DNA from: Paucibacter sp. TC2R-5
Lineage (GTDB): Bacteria; Pseudomonadota; Gammaproteobacteria; Burkholderiales; Burkholderiaceae_C
Length of the DNA stretch: 64,000 nucleotides
Assembly: GCF_025717605.1 (NCBI RefSeq)
Contig: NZ_JAJIRQ010000004.1
Location: 318,804 to 382,803, forward strand
Direction: 5' to 3'
The notes under the pieces were generated by a model. The model was not told where the DNA came from, searched no databases, and was given only the letters and a program-made list of their open reading frames with translations. Of this stretch, positions 1 to 8,561 are shown in pieces. Positions within the stretch are counted from its first letter, which is position 1; each line of letters opens with the position of its first letter. A program made the position numbers and the translations under genes.

Positions 1-615
1 CGCGCCCAGCTCGGCTGGTACGCGCGCAATGCCCAGAATCGCCAGGCGGTCACGGGTCTTGCGGATCACATCTTGAATGCCACCGCCAATCGCCGCGCCG
101 GTGGCCAGGATCACGCCGTCGGCAATTGCCGGCGAGGCATGGTGGCTGCGGCCCAAGGCGCCGTCCAAGACCACCAACTCGCAGCCGGCCTGGCGCAGAC
201 GTTGAATGACTTTCAGCTGATCGCTGCTGCGCGAGGCGCCGGCGATCTCCATCTCGCCGTATTCCAGTGCCTTGACGATGACGATCTCGCCCATCGGCGA
301 ATCGATGCCGGTATTGCCCAGCAGCTTGAAGCGCAGTTTGGAACGCACCAAGGTGTCGCGCGCGGTGGCGACCAGGCTGCCGGGCCAGATCAGGACCGGC
401 GGCTTGGGGAACAAGAAGACCTGATCGCGGTCCTCACCGTCGCGCCCGATCGAGGTCACGCCGACCGCCACCTGCGCGGCATGGGCCTGCGCCAAGACAT
501 GGTTCAGTGCCACCGTCTTGCCGGTGTTCTTGGCCATGCCCATCACGGCCAGCGTCGCTATGCCGCTTTGCCGGATGCGACTCCAGAGCGGCGATGAGGC
601 TCCGAAACTAGACAT
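1..615 (-). CDS. P-loop protein resembling lysine 5,6-aminomutase reactivase subunit KamB (partial)
   Basis: This gene runs off the left edge; 205 codons are visible. An ATG at 615 overlaps the kdd stop codon by 8 bases, so the two are probably translationally coupled. Residues 26-34 read GMAKNTGKT, a Walker A motif, followed by a nucleotide-binding-like alpha/beta stretch with conserved VTSIGRDGED. In lysine-fermentation gene clusters, kamA and kdd are accompanied by kamB and kamC, whose products are described as the reactivase of adenosylcobalamin-dependent lysine 5,6-aminomutase (KamDE). The position and P-loop fit KamB, but the C-terminal part and the next genes lie outside the window. 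It could also be a different ATPase or GTPase chaperone of the same locus. Confidence 0.6.
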   Translation of the reverse strand, partial: MSSFGASSPLWSRIRQSGIATLAVMGMAKNTGKTVALNHVLAQAHAAQVAVGVTSIGRDGEDRDQVFLFPKPPVLIWPGSLVATARDTLVRSKLRFKLLGNTGIDSPMGEIVIVKALEYGEMEIAGASRSSDQLKVIQRLRQAGCELVVLDGALGRSHHASPAIADGVILATGAAIGGGIQDVIRKTRDRLAILGIARVPAELGA

Positions 616-1651
616 ATTGCTCATCGAACAGTTGGCGCAGCTTGGGGCTCTCGCGCAGCAGCGCCAAGGCGAACTTGGCATGATCGCGCGCATACCCATT
701 GCCGACGATCATCTCGATATCCTTGCCCACACCCTCCGCGCCCAGGGCGGCGGCGGTGAAGCTGGTGGCCATCGAGAAGAAATAGATCTTGCCGCCATCG
801 CGTGTGGACAGGATGCTGGCCATCTCGGTGTTCTGGATATTGACGCAGTTGATCACCACATCGGCCATCCGCCCACCCGTCACGCCGCTAACTGCTTCCA
901 TCAGCGCCACCGCGTCGGTCGCGTCGACTTGAAGGGCGTGGTCAACCCAGCCCAGCTCGCGCATGCGCTGGCAGTCCTTGGCAAACGGCGACACGCCGAT
1001 CACCATGCCGGCCGGGCCGACGCGCTTTTTGGCCTCGTACACACACAGCGTGCCCGACTTGCCGCCGCCGCCGATCACGACCACGGTGTGGCCGGCCTGC
1101 ACCAGCCGTGCGGTTTGCGCCGGCGCACCGGCCACGTCCAGAATCGCCAGCGCCACGTTCTCGGGGATGTCGGCCGGCAGCTTGGCGAACAGGCCGGTTT
1201 CGAACAAGACGGCACGGCCTTCGATCTCGATCTGGTCCTTGTCCAGATGAATCTTCTTGACCGCATCGATGCGCAGCGGCGTCAGCGACAGCGACACCAG
1301 CGTGGCGATCTTGTCGCCCACTTGCAAGTCGATCTTGCCCGCCAACTTGGCGCCGATTTGCAGCACCGTGCCGATCAACATGCCGCCCGAACCGGTGATG
1401 GGGTTGTGCATCTTGCCGCGCTCGGTGACGGTGCGCCGCACGATCGCCTCCACGCGGGCCGCATCACCTGCGGCCTCTTTTTTGATCTGCGTGAAGCTGG
1501 CCGAATCGATGTTCAGCGCCGACACGTCGATGAGGATTTCGTTGTCGAAAATCTCCATCGTGTTGTCGATCTTCCAGGCGGGCTGCGGCAGCACGCCCTT
1601 GGGTTCGATGACGCGGTGGATGCCGTAGGGCGAAGCAGTCGTCAGAGTCAT
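608..1651 (-). CDS. kdd: L-erythro-3,5-diaminohexanoate dehydrogenase
   Basis: This 347-residue cytoplasmic enzyme oxidatively deaminates 3,5-diaminohexanoate to 5-amino-3-oxohexanoate with NAD(P), the step after the two aminomutases in lysine degradation. It shows an N-terminal substrate domain and a Rossmann motif VVIGGGGKSG at about residues 191-200, followed by VIGVSPFAKD. The ATG at 1651 is preferred over upstream in-frame starts because those would run into the kamA coding region, and it begins MTLTTASPYGIHRVIEPKG, typical of the family N-terminus. It lies 19 bases after kamA and overlaps the next gene by 8 bases, so the three form one operon. Confidence 0.88.
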   Translation of the reverse strand: MTLTTASPYGIHRVIEPKGVLPQPAWKIDNTMEIFDNEILIDVSALNIDSASFTQIKKEAAGDAARVEAIVRRTVTERGKMHNPITGSGGMLIGTVLQIGAKLAGKIDLQVGDKIATLVSLSLTPLRIDAVKKIHLDKDQIEIEGRAVLFETGLFAKLPADIPENVALAILDVAGAPAQTARLVQAGHTVVVIGGGGKSGTLCVYEAKKRVGPAGMVIGVSPFAKDCQRMRELGWVDHALQVDATDAVALMEAVSGVTGGRMADVVINCVNIQNTEMASILSTRDGGKIYFFSMATSFTAAALGAEGVGKDIEMIVGNGYARDHAKFALALLRESPKLRQLFDEQYV

Positions 1652-1670
1652 ATTTTTCGCCAACGCTCTA

Positions 1671-2885
1671 TCAGTTGCTGCGAGTAGGAAGACTGTAGTT
1701 CTGCCCCAGCCCCGGCATCTCGACCGTCTTGCCGGCGTAGTTGCGGCACTTGATCGTCGTGCCGGTGCCGTCATCCAGCACTTCTTCCTTGACGTAGCTC
1801 GGGATGATGGGCAGCTTGCCCAGGCCGCCCAAGCCGTCAACGATGAAGGTCGGCACTGCAGGGCCGCTGATCCAGCCCCGCAGGCCTTCATACAGCTCGA
1901 TCATGCGGTGATGCGGCACGATGAAATGGTGGGCGCCCTCGACCATATCGGTCGAGTAGACGTAATAAGGCCTAACGCCCATTTCGATCGACTGCATGAA
2001 GAGCTCACGCATCACTTCGACGTCATCATTGACACCCTTCAGACAGACCGTTTGCAAGCCCATCATGATGCCGGCTTTTTGGATCATCTTGACCCGCTCG
2101 CGCAGCAGCGGGGTGATTTCCTTGGGGTGGTTGATGTGGATATTGATCATCTGCACCCGGTGCTTTTCCAGCACTGCGCAGAGCTCGGGCGTGATGCGCG
2201 TGGGCAGCTGCACCACCATGCGCGAGCCCATGCGCAGGAAGCGCACATGCGGGGCGCGGCGGCGCAGCTCGCCGAGGATGTAGTCCAGGCGCTCGTCGGT
2301 GAAGGTCAGCGGGTCGCCGCCCGACAGCAGCACGTCCTGGATCAGCGGGTTGCCGGCGATGTAGTCGATCGAGGCTTCGATCTCGTCCTTGTGCACCGAG
2401 CCAGCCGGCTGCGAGACCATGCGCTTGCGGGTGCAAAAGCGGCACAGCGTGGCGCAGGTATTGGAGACCAGGAACAGCACGCGGCGTGGGTAGCGGTGCA
2501 CGATGCTGGTGCCGGGAATGGTGTCGCCTTCTTCGCCGAGCTGGTCCAGCATGGTGGCGAAGCCGGGTATGGTTTGCTCGTGGTGGCTAGGCAGGTATTG
2601 CAGACGGATCGGGCAGGCCGGATCGCTCTTGTCCATCAGCTGCGCCATATAAGGCGTCAAGGCCACGGCGAACTTGCTGTAGACCGTCTCGTCGACGTTC
2701 TCGACGCCGTCCAGAACGCCGTTCAGCTCGGAGTGGTGCGTGTAGCGGCGGGCGAACTGCTTTTGCCAGGACTCGGCGCGCGGGTCGTAGGCGTCCAGCT
2801 CAGGGCGGGTCATCAGCTTGCCGCTGGCGCCGGCGCTTGGGGTCGCGGTGGAAGGGGCTTTGATCTCGACGACTTTTTGCAACAT
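1671..2885 (-). CDS. kamA: Lysine 2,3-aminomutase (radical SAM, PLP)
   Basis: This 404-residue enzyme interconverts L-lysine and L-beta-lysine. The radical SAM motif CATLCRFC (Cys144, Cys148, Cys151) binds the [4Fe-4S] cluster. Two aspartates known to bind the lysine side-chain amine in the clostridial enzyme appear conserved (in STDMVEG and in FIVDGLGG), which argues for lysine rather than glutamate as substrate. The PLP-lysine motif reads GLGGLGK instead of the usual PGGGGK. The start at 2885 has an AGGAG ribosome site seven bases upstream; a longer in-frame start lacks one. It leads the kam operon and is divergent from the Lrp-type regulator. Confidence 0.92.
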   Translation of the reverse strand: MLQKVVEIKAPSTATPSAGASGKLMTRPELDAYDPRAESWQKQFARRYTHHSELNGVLDGVENVDETVYSKFAVALTPYMAQLMDKSDPACPIRLQYLPSHHEQTIPGFATMLDQLGEEGDTIPGTSIVHRYPRRVLFLVSNTCATLCRFCTRKRMVSQPAGSVHKDEIEASIDYIAGNPLIQDVLLSGGDPLTFTDERLDYILGELRRRAPHVRFLRMGSRMVVQLPTRITPELCAVLEKHRVQMINIHINHPKEITPLLRERVKMIQKAGIMMGLQTVCLKGVNDDVEVMRELFMQSIEMGVRPYYVYSTDMVEGAHHFIVPHHRMIELYEGLRGWISGPAVPTFIVDGLGGLGKLPIIPSYVKEEVLDDGTGTTIKCRNYAGKTVEMPGLGQNYSLPTRSN

Positions 2886-3031
2886 GTGATGTCTCCTGGT
2901 GGTCCCCTGATTGCCCATGCGCAGCCTGAGGGTATTGCAGGAATTCTAGAAATCAGTTCGGCCGATGCCTACGCGCAAAGTGACGTTACCGCCATGTTTT
3001 GGTCGGTCATAATGATTGACATAAAGACAAA
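2886..3031. promoter_or_regulatory. Divergent kamA / lrp-type intergenic region
   Basis: This 146-base gap must hold promoters for both the minus-strand lysine operon and the plus-strand Lrp/AsnC gene. It is more AT-rich near 2990-3030. Lrp/AsnC regulators usually bind next to their own promoter, so this is the likely binding region. No operator could be assigned with confidence. Confidence 0.45.
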
Positions 3032-3517
3032 GTGACTGGTGGTCCGCAAGTGGCAACAGGAAATTCGGGAGAACCCGTAGCGGGTCTGGACGGGCTGGAC
3101 CGGCAGCTTTTGGAGTTGTTGCGCGTCAATGCGCGGCTGCCGGTGGTCAAGTTAGCCAAGGCCTTGGGTTGCGCGCGCAGCACGGTTCAGCTGCGTCTGA
3201 AGGCCTTGGAAGATGGCGGTCACATCACCGGTTACACCATCAGCGTCGCTCAAAGCCGTGCGCGGCCGGGCATCAGGGCGATGGTCCTGATCACGGTCGA
3301 TTCCAAGCTCGAGCCCGAGGTAGCCCGCGAGCTGACGCGCCGGCACGAGATCCACAAGCTCTATGCAGTCAGTGGGCGCTTTGATTTATGCGCGATGCTG
3401 ACGACCGAGTCGACCGAAGAGCTGGATACGCTGCTGGACCGGATTCGGGCGATCAAGGGCGTTGTCGATACGGTGTCGACGATTCTGCTGAGTAATAAGT
3501 TGGATAGGCCGGAGTAG
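3032..3517 (+). CDS. Lrp/AsnC family transcriptional regulator
   Basis: This 161-residue regulator has an N-terminal winged helix-turn-helix (about residues 20-70: LDRQLLELLRVNARLPVVKL, then ARSTVQLRLKALE) and a C-terminal RAM effector-binding domain with VSGRFDLCAML and a beta-alpha-beta fold. Proteins of this family sense amino acids and act on adjacent genes. Its divergent position next to kamA suggests it controls lysine degradation, possibly with lysine or beta-lysine as ligand; this is inferred from context. The assigned GTG start has only a weak ribosome site; a GTG six codons further on is an alternative. Confidence 0.85.
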   Translation: MTGGPQVATGNSGEPVAGLDGLDRQLLELLRVNARLPVVKLAKALGCARSTVQLRLKALEDGGHITGYTISVAQSRARPGIRAMVLITVDSKLEPEVARELTRRHEIHKLYAVSGRFDLCAMLTTESTEELDTLLDRIRAIKGVVDTVSTILLSNKLDRPE

Positions 3518-3592
3518 GGGGGGCGACAGCCGCAGGTCTTGACGGGGCGCCTTGCACCTTGCTAGCACCCCACCAAGCAAGCCAACTCCGAG

Positions 3593-5335
3593 TTAGTCGG
3601 TCAGATCCACCGAGAACCAGTTGAGCTTCCAGCCCGCGTCAACGGCTCGAACGCGCAGCACATGGAGGCCTGCCTCCAGACGGATCGGGCCAGCCCCGGT
3701 CACGGTCTGCCAGTTTTTGAACCCACCCGTTGCGGGCACGGCCTGCTCCAACACGGGCTGCCCATCCACGCTCAAGGCCAGGCCCTTGCTGCCGGGCAGG
3801 CTGGCAACGCGGAAGCTGAAGCGGTAGTTGCCAGCACGCTGGACCTCAACGCTGTATTCGGTCCAACTGTCCTTGGCCATACCGGGTGCTCCACCAGTCA
3901 AGTTCAAGCCAGCTTGGCCGCCAGCGTCTTCCATATCCTCTTGCGCCGCGACCTTGCCGATGGAGGCCTTGTCCATCCGGTTGAAGTCCTCCGCCTGGAT
4001 GCGGCCGGGCAGCGCATGCACCTGGTCGGCCGTCAACACCGGCGCACTGAACTCACTGAAACGATCGCGGTTGACGGCCACTACCGCATAGCTGTGCTTG
4101 CGCGCTTGGGAGGCCTCATCCACATAGCGCTGCGTCTTGAGGTCTGAGGCAATCCGCACAAAGTCGCCGCCGACGCTGTCACTGCGGTAGACGTGATAGC
4201 CGAGCACCTTGGGATCGGGGCTGGCAGCCCAAGTCAGCTGAACGTTTCCTTTGTCTCCACTCTGCGTCAGCTGCAAGCCCAGCGGCGGCTGCGGAAAGGG
4301 CTGCAAGCTCGCGCGGCGTGCTCGTTCCACGGCTTGCGCCTGCGCCAGCTCTTTCTCAAAGGCCAAGGCTGTCGGTGCCGAGCGCTGGTCGGCGGGCTTG
4401 TCCAGACTCTGGGCCAGACGGAAGCCTTCAATCACACCCACCCAATCGAGCGGCATCGCGCCGCGCTGGGTGGCGGTGTTGCCGCGCCAGTGCCAAGCGC
4501 CGCCGCGCCCGACGCGCATCTTGCAGTCGCCATCCAGCCGCGCGCTGCCGTCCGCCGGTGCGCCCTCGTAGTTCTCGCTCCAGCAATCTTGCAAATACTC
4601 GGACACATTGCCGATCAGGTCGTGCAGTCCCAGCGGGTTGGGCTTGTACATGCCCACGATGCTGGCAAAACCGGCGCCGTCATCGCACGGAGAAATGCCA
4701 CCCATAAAGCCTTGGTAGCTGGCGCCAAAACGCTTCAAGCCAGCATGCTCGGCCGACTGGTCGGACACATTGGCGTACTCGCAGATGCGCTTCTGGTCGA
4801 GGTTTTCGCCGAAAGGGAAGTCGGCCTTGCCTTTGCCCGCGCTGGCCGCGTACTCCCACTCGGCCTCGCTGGCCAGGCGGTAGCTCTTGCCGGTTTGCTG
4901 GGATAGCCATTTGGTATAGGCGTCGGCGCCGGCCCAGCCTATGCAGACCGCCGGTTGGAACTCGCTGGTGGTCAGCTCGTTCTTGTCCCATGAGCCGGGC
5001 GTGGGCCCTTGGCCGAACCAGCCCTGATTCGGCTGATGTATGCATTTGTCAGGCGCCTTGTAGCCGGTCGCTTCAATGAAGCGCCGGAATTCGGCCACGG
5101 TGACTTCGTATTTGGCCAGCTTGAAGGCCTTGACCTTGACCTTGTGGATGGGCAGGGCGCTGGCGTCTTGCGCGGCCTCGCCCATATAGGGTTTGCCGCC
5201 GCCCATTTGGAATTCGCCGCCGGGGACGGCCACCATCGGCGGCTCGATGTAGGCAGCCGGTGCAGGAACTGCAGCAAGGGCTTGTTGGATGCTCAGGCCA
5301 AGGAGCGATAGGGCCAGGATGTGAGGTGTTTTCAT
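3593..5335 (-). CDS. Secreted SUMF1-domain protein with FnIII and C-terminal beta-sandwich domains
   Basis: This 580-residue protein starts with a signal peptide (MKTPHILALSLLGLSIQQALA). Residues about 33-310 form a formylglycine-generating-enzyme-like (SUMF1) domain with MVAVPGGEFQMG, YEVTVAEF, a WEYAASAG segment and VGRGGAW. The paired cysteines that make true FGE catalytic are not seen in the usual C-terminal spot, so sulfatase activation is doubtful. A fibronectin type III domain (PLGLQLTQSGDKGNVQLTW to about residue 440) and a C-terminal module like carbohydrate-binding families 6/35 (AEDFNRMD, AGNYRFSFRVAS) follow. The likely role is an extracytoplasmic binding or scaffold protein. It stands alone between the lysine locus and the cobalamin cluster. 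The start at 5335 has a GAGG site. Confidence 0.75.
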   Translation of the reverse strand: MKTPHILALSLLGLSIQQALAAVPAPAAYIEPPMVAVPGGEFQMGGGKPYMGEAAQDASALPIHKVKVKAFKLAKYEVTVAEFRRFIEATGYKAPDKCIHQPNQGWFGQGPTPGSWDKNELTTSEFQPAVCIGWAGADAYTKWLSQQTGKSYRLASEAEWEYAASAGKGKADFPFGENLDQKRICEYANVSDQSAEHAGLKRFGASYQGFMGGISPCDDGAGFASIVGMYKPNPLGLHDLIGNVSEYLQDCWSENYEGAPADGSARLDGDCKMRVGRGGAWHWRGNTATQRGAMPLDWVGVIEGFRLAQSLDKPADQRSAPTALAFEKELAQAQAVERARRASLQPFPQPPLGLQLTQSGDKGNVQLTWAASPDPKVLGYHVYRSDSVGGDFVRIASDLKTQRYVDEASQARKHSYAVVAVNRDRFSEFSAPVLTADQVHALPGRIQAEDFNRMDKASIGKVAAQEDMEDAGGQAGLNLTGGAPGMAKDSWTEYSVEVQRAGNYRFSFRVASLPGSKGLALSVDGQPVLEQAVPATGGFKNWQTVTGAGPIRLEAGLHVLRVRAVDAGWKLNWFSVDLTD

Positions 5336-5455
5336 GGCCTCATTCTGCGAATTCGTCGGCCGGCCCGCTGGGCCAAGCGACGAAAGCGCCCGCAATGCGG
5401 ATGAAATCGTTTGGGCTGCGACGAGTTCGGCGCGATGCTGATGCTTGCGTTAGCT

Positions 5456-5995
5456 CTACAGCCGCCACAAGTCCCCATAGCGCGGCGGTCTGGGCCAAAT
5501 TGCAGCAGTCGGCAAGACCTGACCCTGCTCGGCCTGCCAACGTCGCGCCAGCATCCAACCGCCGTGGCTGATCACCAAACAAGCACCAGCTTGCGGCTGC
5601 CAGTTACCGGCGCGCACCAGCAGCTCGGCGAGCGTCTCGCCGCCGCCCGGCGCGTAGGCCACAAAGTCGGCCACCCAGGCATCGACCTCGGCGCGCGCGA
5701 TCTGCTCCCAGGCGCGGCCATCCCAAGCGCCGAAGTCCAGCTCCAGCAAGGCTGAGTGTTGCTGATGGCGCCAGCCCCAGGCCTTCAGCCAGGCGCCGAC
5801 TTCGGCACAGCGGCGTAGCGGCGAGCTGTAGATGATTTTGGGCAGGCGTTCACGCTGCGCCAGCTTTTGAATTCGCCTGGCCAGGCGTTTGCTGCGCCGC
5901 CAATGCACCGGCAAGTCGGTGCCTGCGCCTATGCAGCGGCCGGTCGCTCCGTCGGGCCGTGCATGACGCCACACCCACAGGCCTTCAGAAGACAT
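5456..5995 (-). CDS. cobC: Alpha-ribazole-5'-phosphate phosphatase (histidine phosphatase family)
   Basis: This 179-residue member of the histidine phosphatase superfamily carries the RHARP motif near residue 10, where the histidine is the phosphate acceptor, and a later ISHGGW motif holding the second histidine. In cobalamin assembly this enzyme removes the 5'-phosphate from alpha-ribazole phosphate or from adenosylcobalamin 5'-phosphate. It overlaps the upstream cobS by 11 bases and is the last gene of the cobalamin run. A general phosphoglycerate-mutase-like function is possible, but the neighbours favour CobC. Confidence 0.85.
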   Translation of the reverse strand: MSSEGLWVWRHARPDGATGRCIGAGTDLPVHWRRSKRLARRIQKLAQRERLPKIIYSSPLRRCAEVGAWLKAWGWRHQQHSALLELDFGAWDGRAWEQIARAEVDAWVADFVAYAPGGGETLAELLVRAGNWQPQAGACLVISHGGWMLARRWQAEQGQVLPTAAIWPRPPRYGDLWRL

Positions 5996-6782
5996 TCAAC
6001 AGGGCCAAAAAGCTCAACAAGACGCCCAGCTCCACCACTTGCTGGGTGGCGCCGAGGTTGTCGCCGGTGTAGCCGCCCAAACGGCGATCCAGCCAGCCCT
6101 GCATATAAAGCGTTAGGCCGGCGGCGCTCAAAAGGGCGAACATCAGGCTTGGCAACAGCTGCGGCATCAAAACCAGCAAGCCCAGGCCAGCGGCCATGAC
6201 CCAGGCAAACGCGACGCTCAGCGTCAGGCCGTCTGCCTGCGTGGCCAGCGGCTTCGCTTTTGCATGCTCGGCGTCGCCGGCATAGCTGAGGCTGTGCATC
6301 AGCCAAACCGGTGCGGCGCGCGAGGTGCCATGCGCCCAAATCGTCAACAAGGCAGCCAACTCCGGACTGGCTTCAACAAGTGCCAACAGCGCCGCGGCCT
6401 TCAGCCCCAGCATCAGGATCAGGCCGAGTGAGCCGTAGCTGCCGATGCGGGAGTCTTTCATGATGGTCAGCGCACGTTCGCGGCTGACGCTGCCTCCGAG
6501 ACCGTCGCAGGTGTCGGCCCAACCATCTTCGTGAAAGCCGCCGGTCATCCAGACGCTGGCCGCCATGCTCAGGCCCACGGCGACGGCGGGCGGCCACACC
6601 CACAAGGCCAGCCAGAGCACCAGGCCGGCGAAGGTGCCAATGAACAAACCGATGGCGGGGAAGTAGCGCGCGCATTGCTGCAACCAGATCGGCTCGAATC
6701 CCACCCAGGCCGGCGTGGGGCAACGGCTGAAGAATTGCAGGGCGATGAAGAAGAGACGCAGTTCGTGCAGCAGATAAGTCAT
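5985..6782 (-). CDS. cobS: Adenosylcobinamide-GDP ribazoletransferase
   Basis: This 265-residue integral membrane enzyme joins alpha-ribazole (phosphate) to adenosylcobinamide-GDP, the final assembly step of cobalamin. The sequence opens with the family motif FFSRCPTP, contains the metal-binding signature GGFHEDGWADTCDGLGG, and has five or six hydrophobic segments. The ATG at 6782 overlaps nothing upstream; it follows the HD-GYP gene by 77 bases. Downstream cobC overlaps its 3' end. Confidence 0.93.
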   Translation of the reverse strand: MTYLLHELRLFFIALQFFSRCPTPAWVGFEPIWLQQCARYFPAIGLFIGTFAGLVLWLALWVWPPAVAVGLSMAASVWMTGGFHEDGWADTCDGLGGSVSRERALTIMKDSRIGSYGSLGLILMLGLKAAALLALVEASPELAALLTIWAHGTSRAAPVWLMHSLSYAGDAEHAKAKPLATQADGLTLSVAFAWVMAAGLGLLVLMPQLLPSLMFALLSAAGLTLYMQGWLDRRLGGYTGDNLGATQQVVELGVLLSFLALLNVF

Positions 6783-6859
6783 GGAAGAAGGGGCGACCCC
6801 AAGGCAGGGCGGGTGCTCAGGCAGGCCCGCACTCTACCTCGACCCATGACGCTGTGCGC

Positions 6860-8410
6860 TCAAGCGTCCGGGTAGCGCCTGTAGATCTCGTGCACGGCAT
6901 CCAAGTTGTCAAACAACTGCTGCACCAGACCCGGGTCAAACTGCTTGCCGGATTGCTCGGTGATATAGCCCAAAGCGGCATCGAATTCCCAGGCCTCTTT
7001 GTAGCAACGCCCACTGACCAAGGCATCAAGCACATCGGCCAGCGCCACGATGCGCCCGGCGATATTGATCTGGTCGCCGATCAGGCCGCGTGGGTAGCCC
7101 GCGCCGTCCCAGCGTTCATGGTGCTCATGCGCAATGATGGCGCCGAGTTGCAGGATGCGTTTATCGGACTTGCTGAGCAACTCGAAGCCGATGCGCGCGT
7201 GGGTTTGCATGACTTCCCATTCCTCGGCGTCGAGCTTGCCGGGCTTGTTCAAGACCCGGTCTGGAATGCCGATTTTGCCCACGTCATGCAGCGGAGCGGC
7301 TTGCCGCATGAATTCGACGTCACTGGCCCGCATGCCCGAGGTTTCGGCCAGCAAGGCGGAGAGTTCACCGACCCGTCGCACATGGGCGCCGGTTTCCTTG
7401 GAGCGGCGCTCTACCGCTTCGCCGAGTATGAAAACGGTGGAGCGCTGGGTTTCTTGGATTTCCTCGCGCAGCAACAGCGACTCATAGGTGATGGCGACAT
7501 TGGCGCAAAAGATTTCGAGCAGTTCGCGTGCTTGCGCGTCAACCGGGTCGGAGAACTGCATATAGAGCAGGGTCTCGTTGTCGGTGCTGCTGCGGTAGTA
7601 ACCGATGAAATGGTGGGCGTCAAAGTAGCCGGTCTGGTCGATCAGCGCGCGATCCAAGGCGGTTTTGACTTCGGGCGGCAGATTGCAGATTTCGTCGTCG
7701 ACCAGCAGGCGCGAATAGTCGGCGGTGGCTGCCAGTACCTTCAGATGACCTTCGCAGTTACTGGCCGCGTAGGCCGACACCCGGCTGGCGCACAGTGCCC
7801 GCGCATCCATGCCCAGCAGATGAGTCACTTGCTCCAGCACGGCCGAGGCAAAGCGGCGCAGGTTTTGCGAGTCATAGACGCGCGTAATCGCGTCGATCGA
7901 GCGGCGCAGCGCCTGGCGCGACTGCTCGATGATCATGATGTCGCGGTAGCTGCGCAGCGCCGCGTAAAACACCGTGATCAGCTTGCGCTTGGTCAGCTCG
8001 GTTTTTTCTTTGTAGTCATTGATGTCATAGGTCTTGATGACATGCTCTTCCGGCGCCTGGCCCGGTTGCCCGGTGCGCAGCACGATGCGTACATGGTTGT
8101 TCTTCAACTCATCGCGGATGTAGCGGGCCACGTCCAGGCCGGCATGTTCGGACTCCATCACCACGTCGAGCAGGATCAAAGCCACATCGTTGCGGGATTT
8201 CAGCAACTCGCGCGCTTCGATGCCGCTGTAGGCATCAAGGAACTGCAGACGCCGACCCGAGAACTCGAAGTCCGCCATCACCAACTGCGTCACCTGATGC
8301 ACGGCGACGTCGTCGTCCACAATCATCACCACCCAGGGCTCAAGCGGCTTCGGCGCCGCCTCGTCGCTGTCCGGCGCCGGCAATTCGTCTGCAAAAACCA
8401 AGTCTGTCAT
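6860..8410 (-). CDS. Response regulator with HD-GYP phosphodiesterase output domain
   Basis: This 516-residue protein has an N-terminal receiver domain (MIVDDD, phosphoacceptor region LILLDVVME, and a K in DYKEKTELT), a central DUF3369-type sensory region, and a C-terminal HD-GYP domain with HDVGKIGIPDRVLNKPGKL and HHERWDGAGYP. HD-GYP proteins hydrolyse cyclic di-GMP, so this is probably a signalling protein for motility or biofilm. No histidine kinase lies nearby. It sits inside the cobalamin run, between cobT and cobS, on the same strand but with its own leader of 151 bases that includes a perfect 9-bp inverted repeat, so it probably has its own promoter. Confidence 0.9.
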   Translation of the reverse strand: MTDLVFADELPAPDSDEAAPKPLEPWVVMIVDDDVAVHQVTQLVMADFEFSGRRLQFLDAYSGIEARELLKSRNDVALILLDVVMESEHAGLDVARYIRDELKNNHVRIVLRTGQPGQAPEEHVIKTYDINDYKEKTELTKRKLITVFYAALRSYRDIMIIEQSRQALRRSIDAITRVYDSQNLRRFASAVLEQVTHLLGMDARALCASRVSAYAASNCEGHLKVLAATADYSRLLVDDEICNLPPEVKTALDRALIDQTGYFDAHHFIGYYRSSTDNETLLYMQFSDPVDAQARELLEIFCANVAITYESLLLREEIQETQRSTVFILGEAVERRSKETGAHVRRVGELSALLAETSGMRASDVEFMRQAAPLHDVGKIGIPDRVLNKPGKLDAEEWEVMQTHARIGFELLSKSDKRILQLGAIIAHEHHERWDGAGYPRGLIGDQINIAGRIVALADVLDALVSGRCYKEAWEFDAALGYITEQSGKQFDPGLVQQLFDNLDAVHEIYRRYPDA

Positions 8411-8436
8411 GGGACGCCTTTTGTTTGAGCGGGGCG

Positions 8437-8461
8437 GAGCTGCTTGCAGGCAGCAGCTCCG
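8437..8461. repeat. Perfect 9-bp inverted repeat upstream of the HD-GYP gene
   Basis: GGAGCTGCT and AGCAGCTCC flank a 7-base loop in the gap between the cobT stop and the HD-GYP start. There is no T-run after it on the minus strand, so it is not a clear intrinsic terminator. It could end the cob transcript weakly, form a leader hairpin, or be an operator. Confidence 0.4.
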
Positions 8462-8561
8462 AATCTAGGGATTGTGCGAAAGCTATTGCGCTGATTATGG
8501 CCATGCTTTGGCCGAAGTAAACAGGGATATGGCAGGAATCCCGTGCAGATTCAGCGGCAAA

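Noticed and set aside
518-1687. Long plus-strand open frame opposite kdd
   Set aside because: The minus strand carries the recognisable kdd sequence; the plus frame is His/Gln-rich antisense of a GC-rich gene.
1908-3035. Long plus-strand open frame opposite kamA
   Set aside because: kamA radical SAM motifs are on the minus strand; this is a GC-rich shadow.
6854-8428. 524-codon plus-strand frame opposite the HD-GYP gene
   Set aside because: The minus strand has intact receiver and HD-GYP motifs; the plus frame has no domain.
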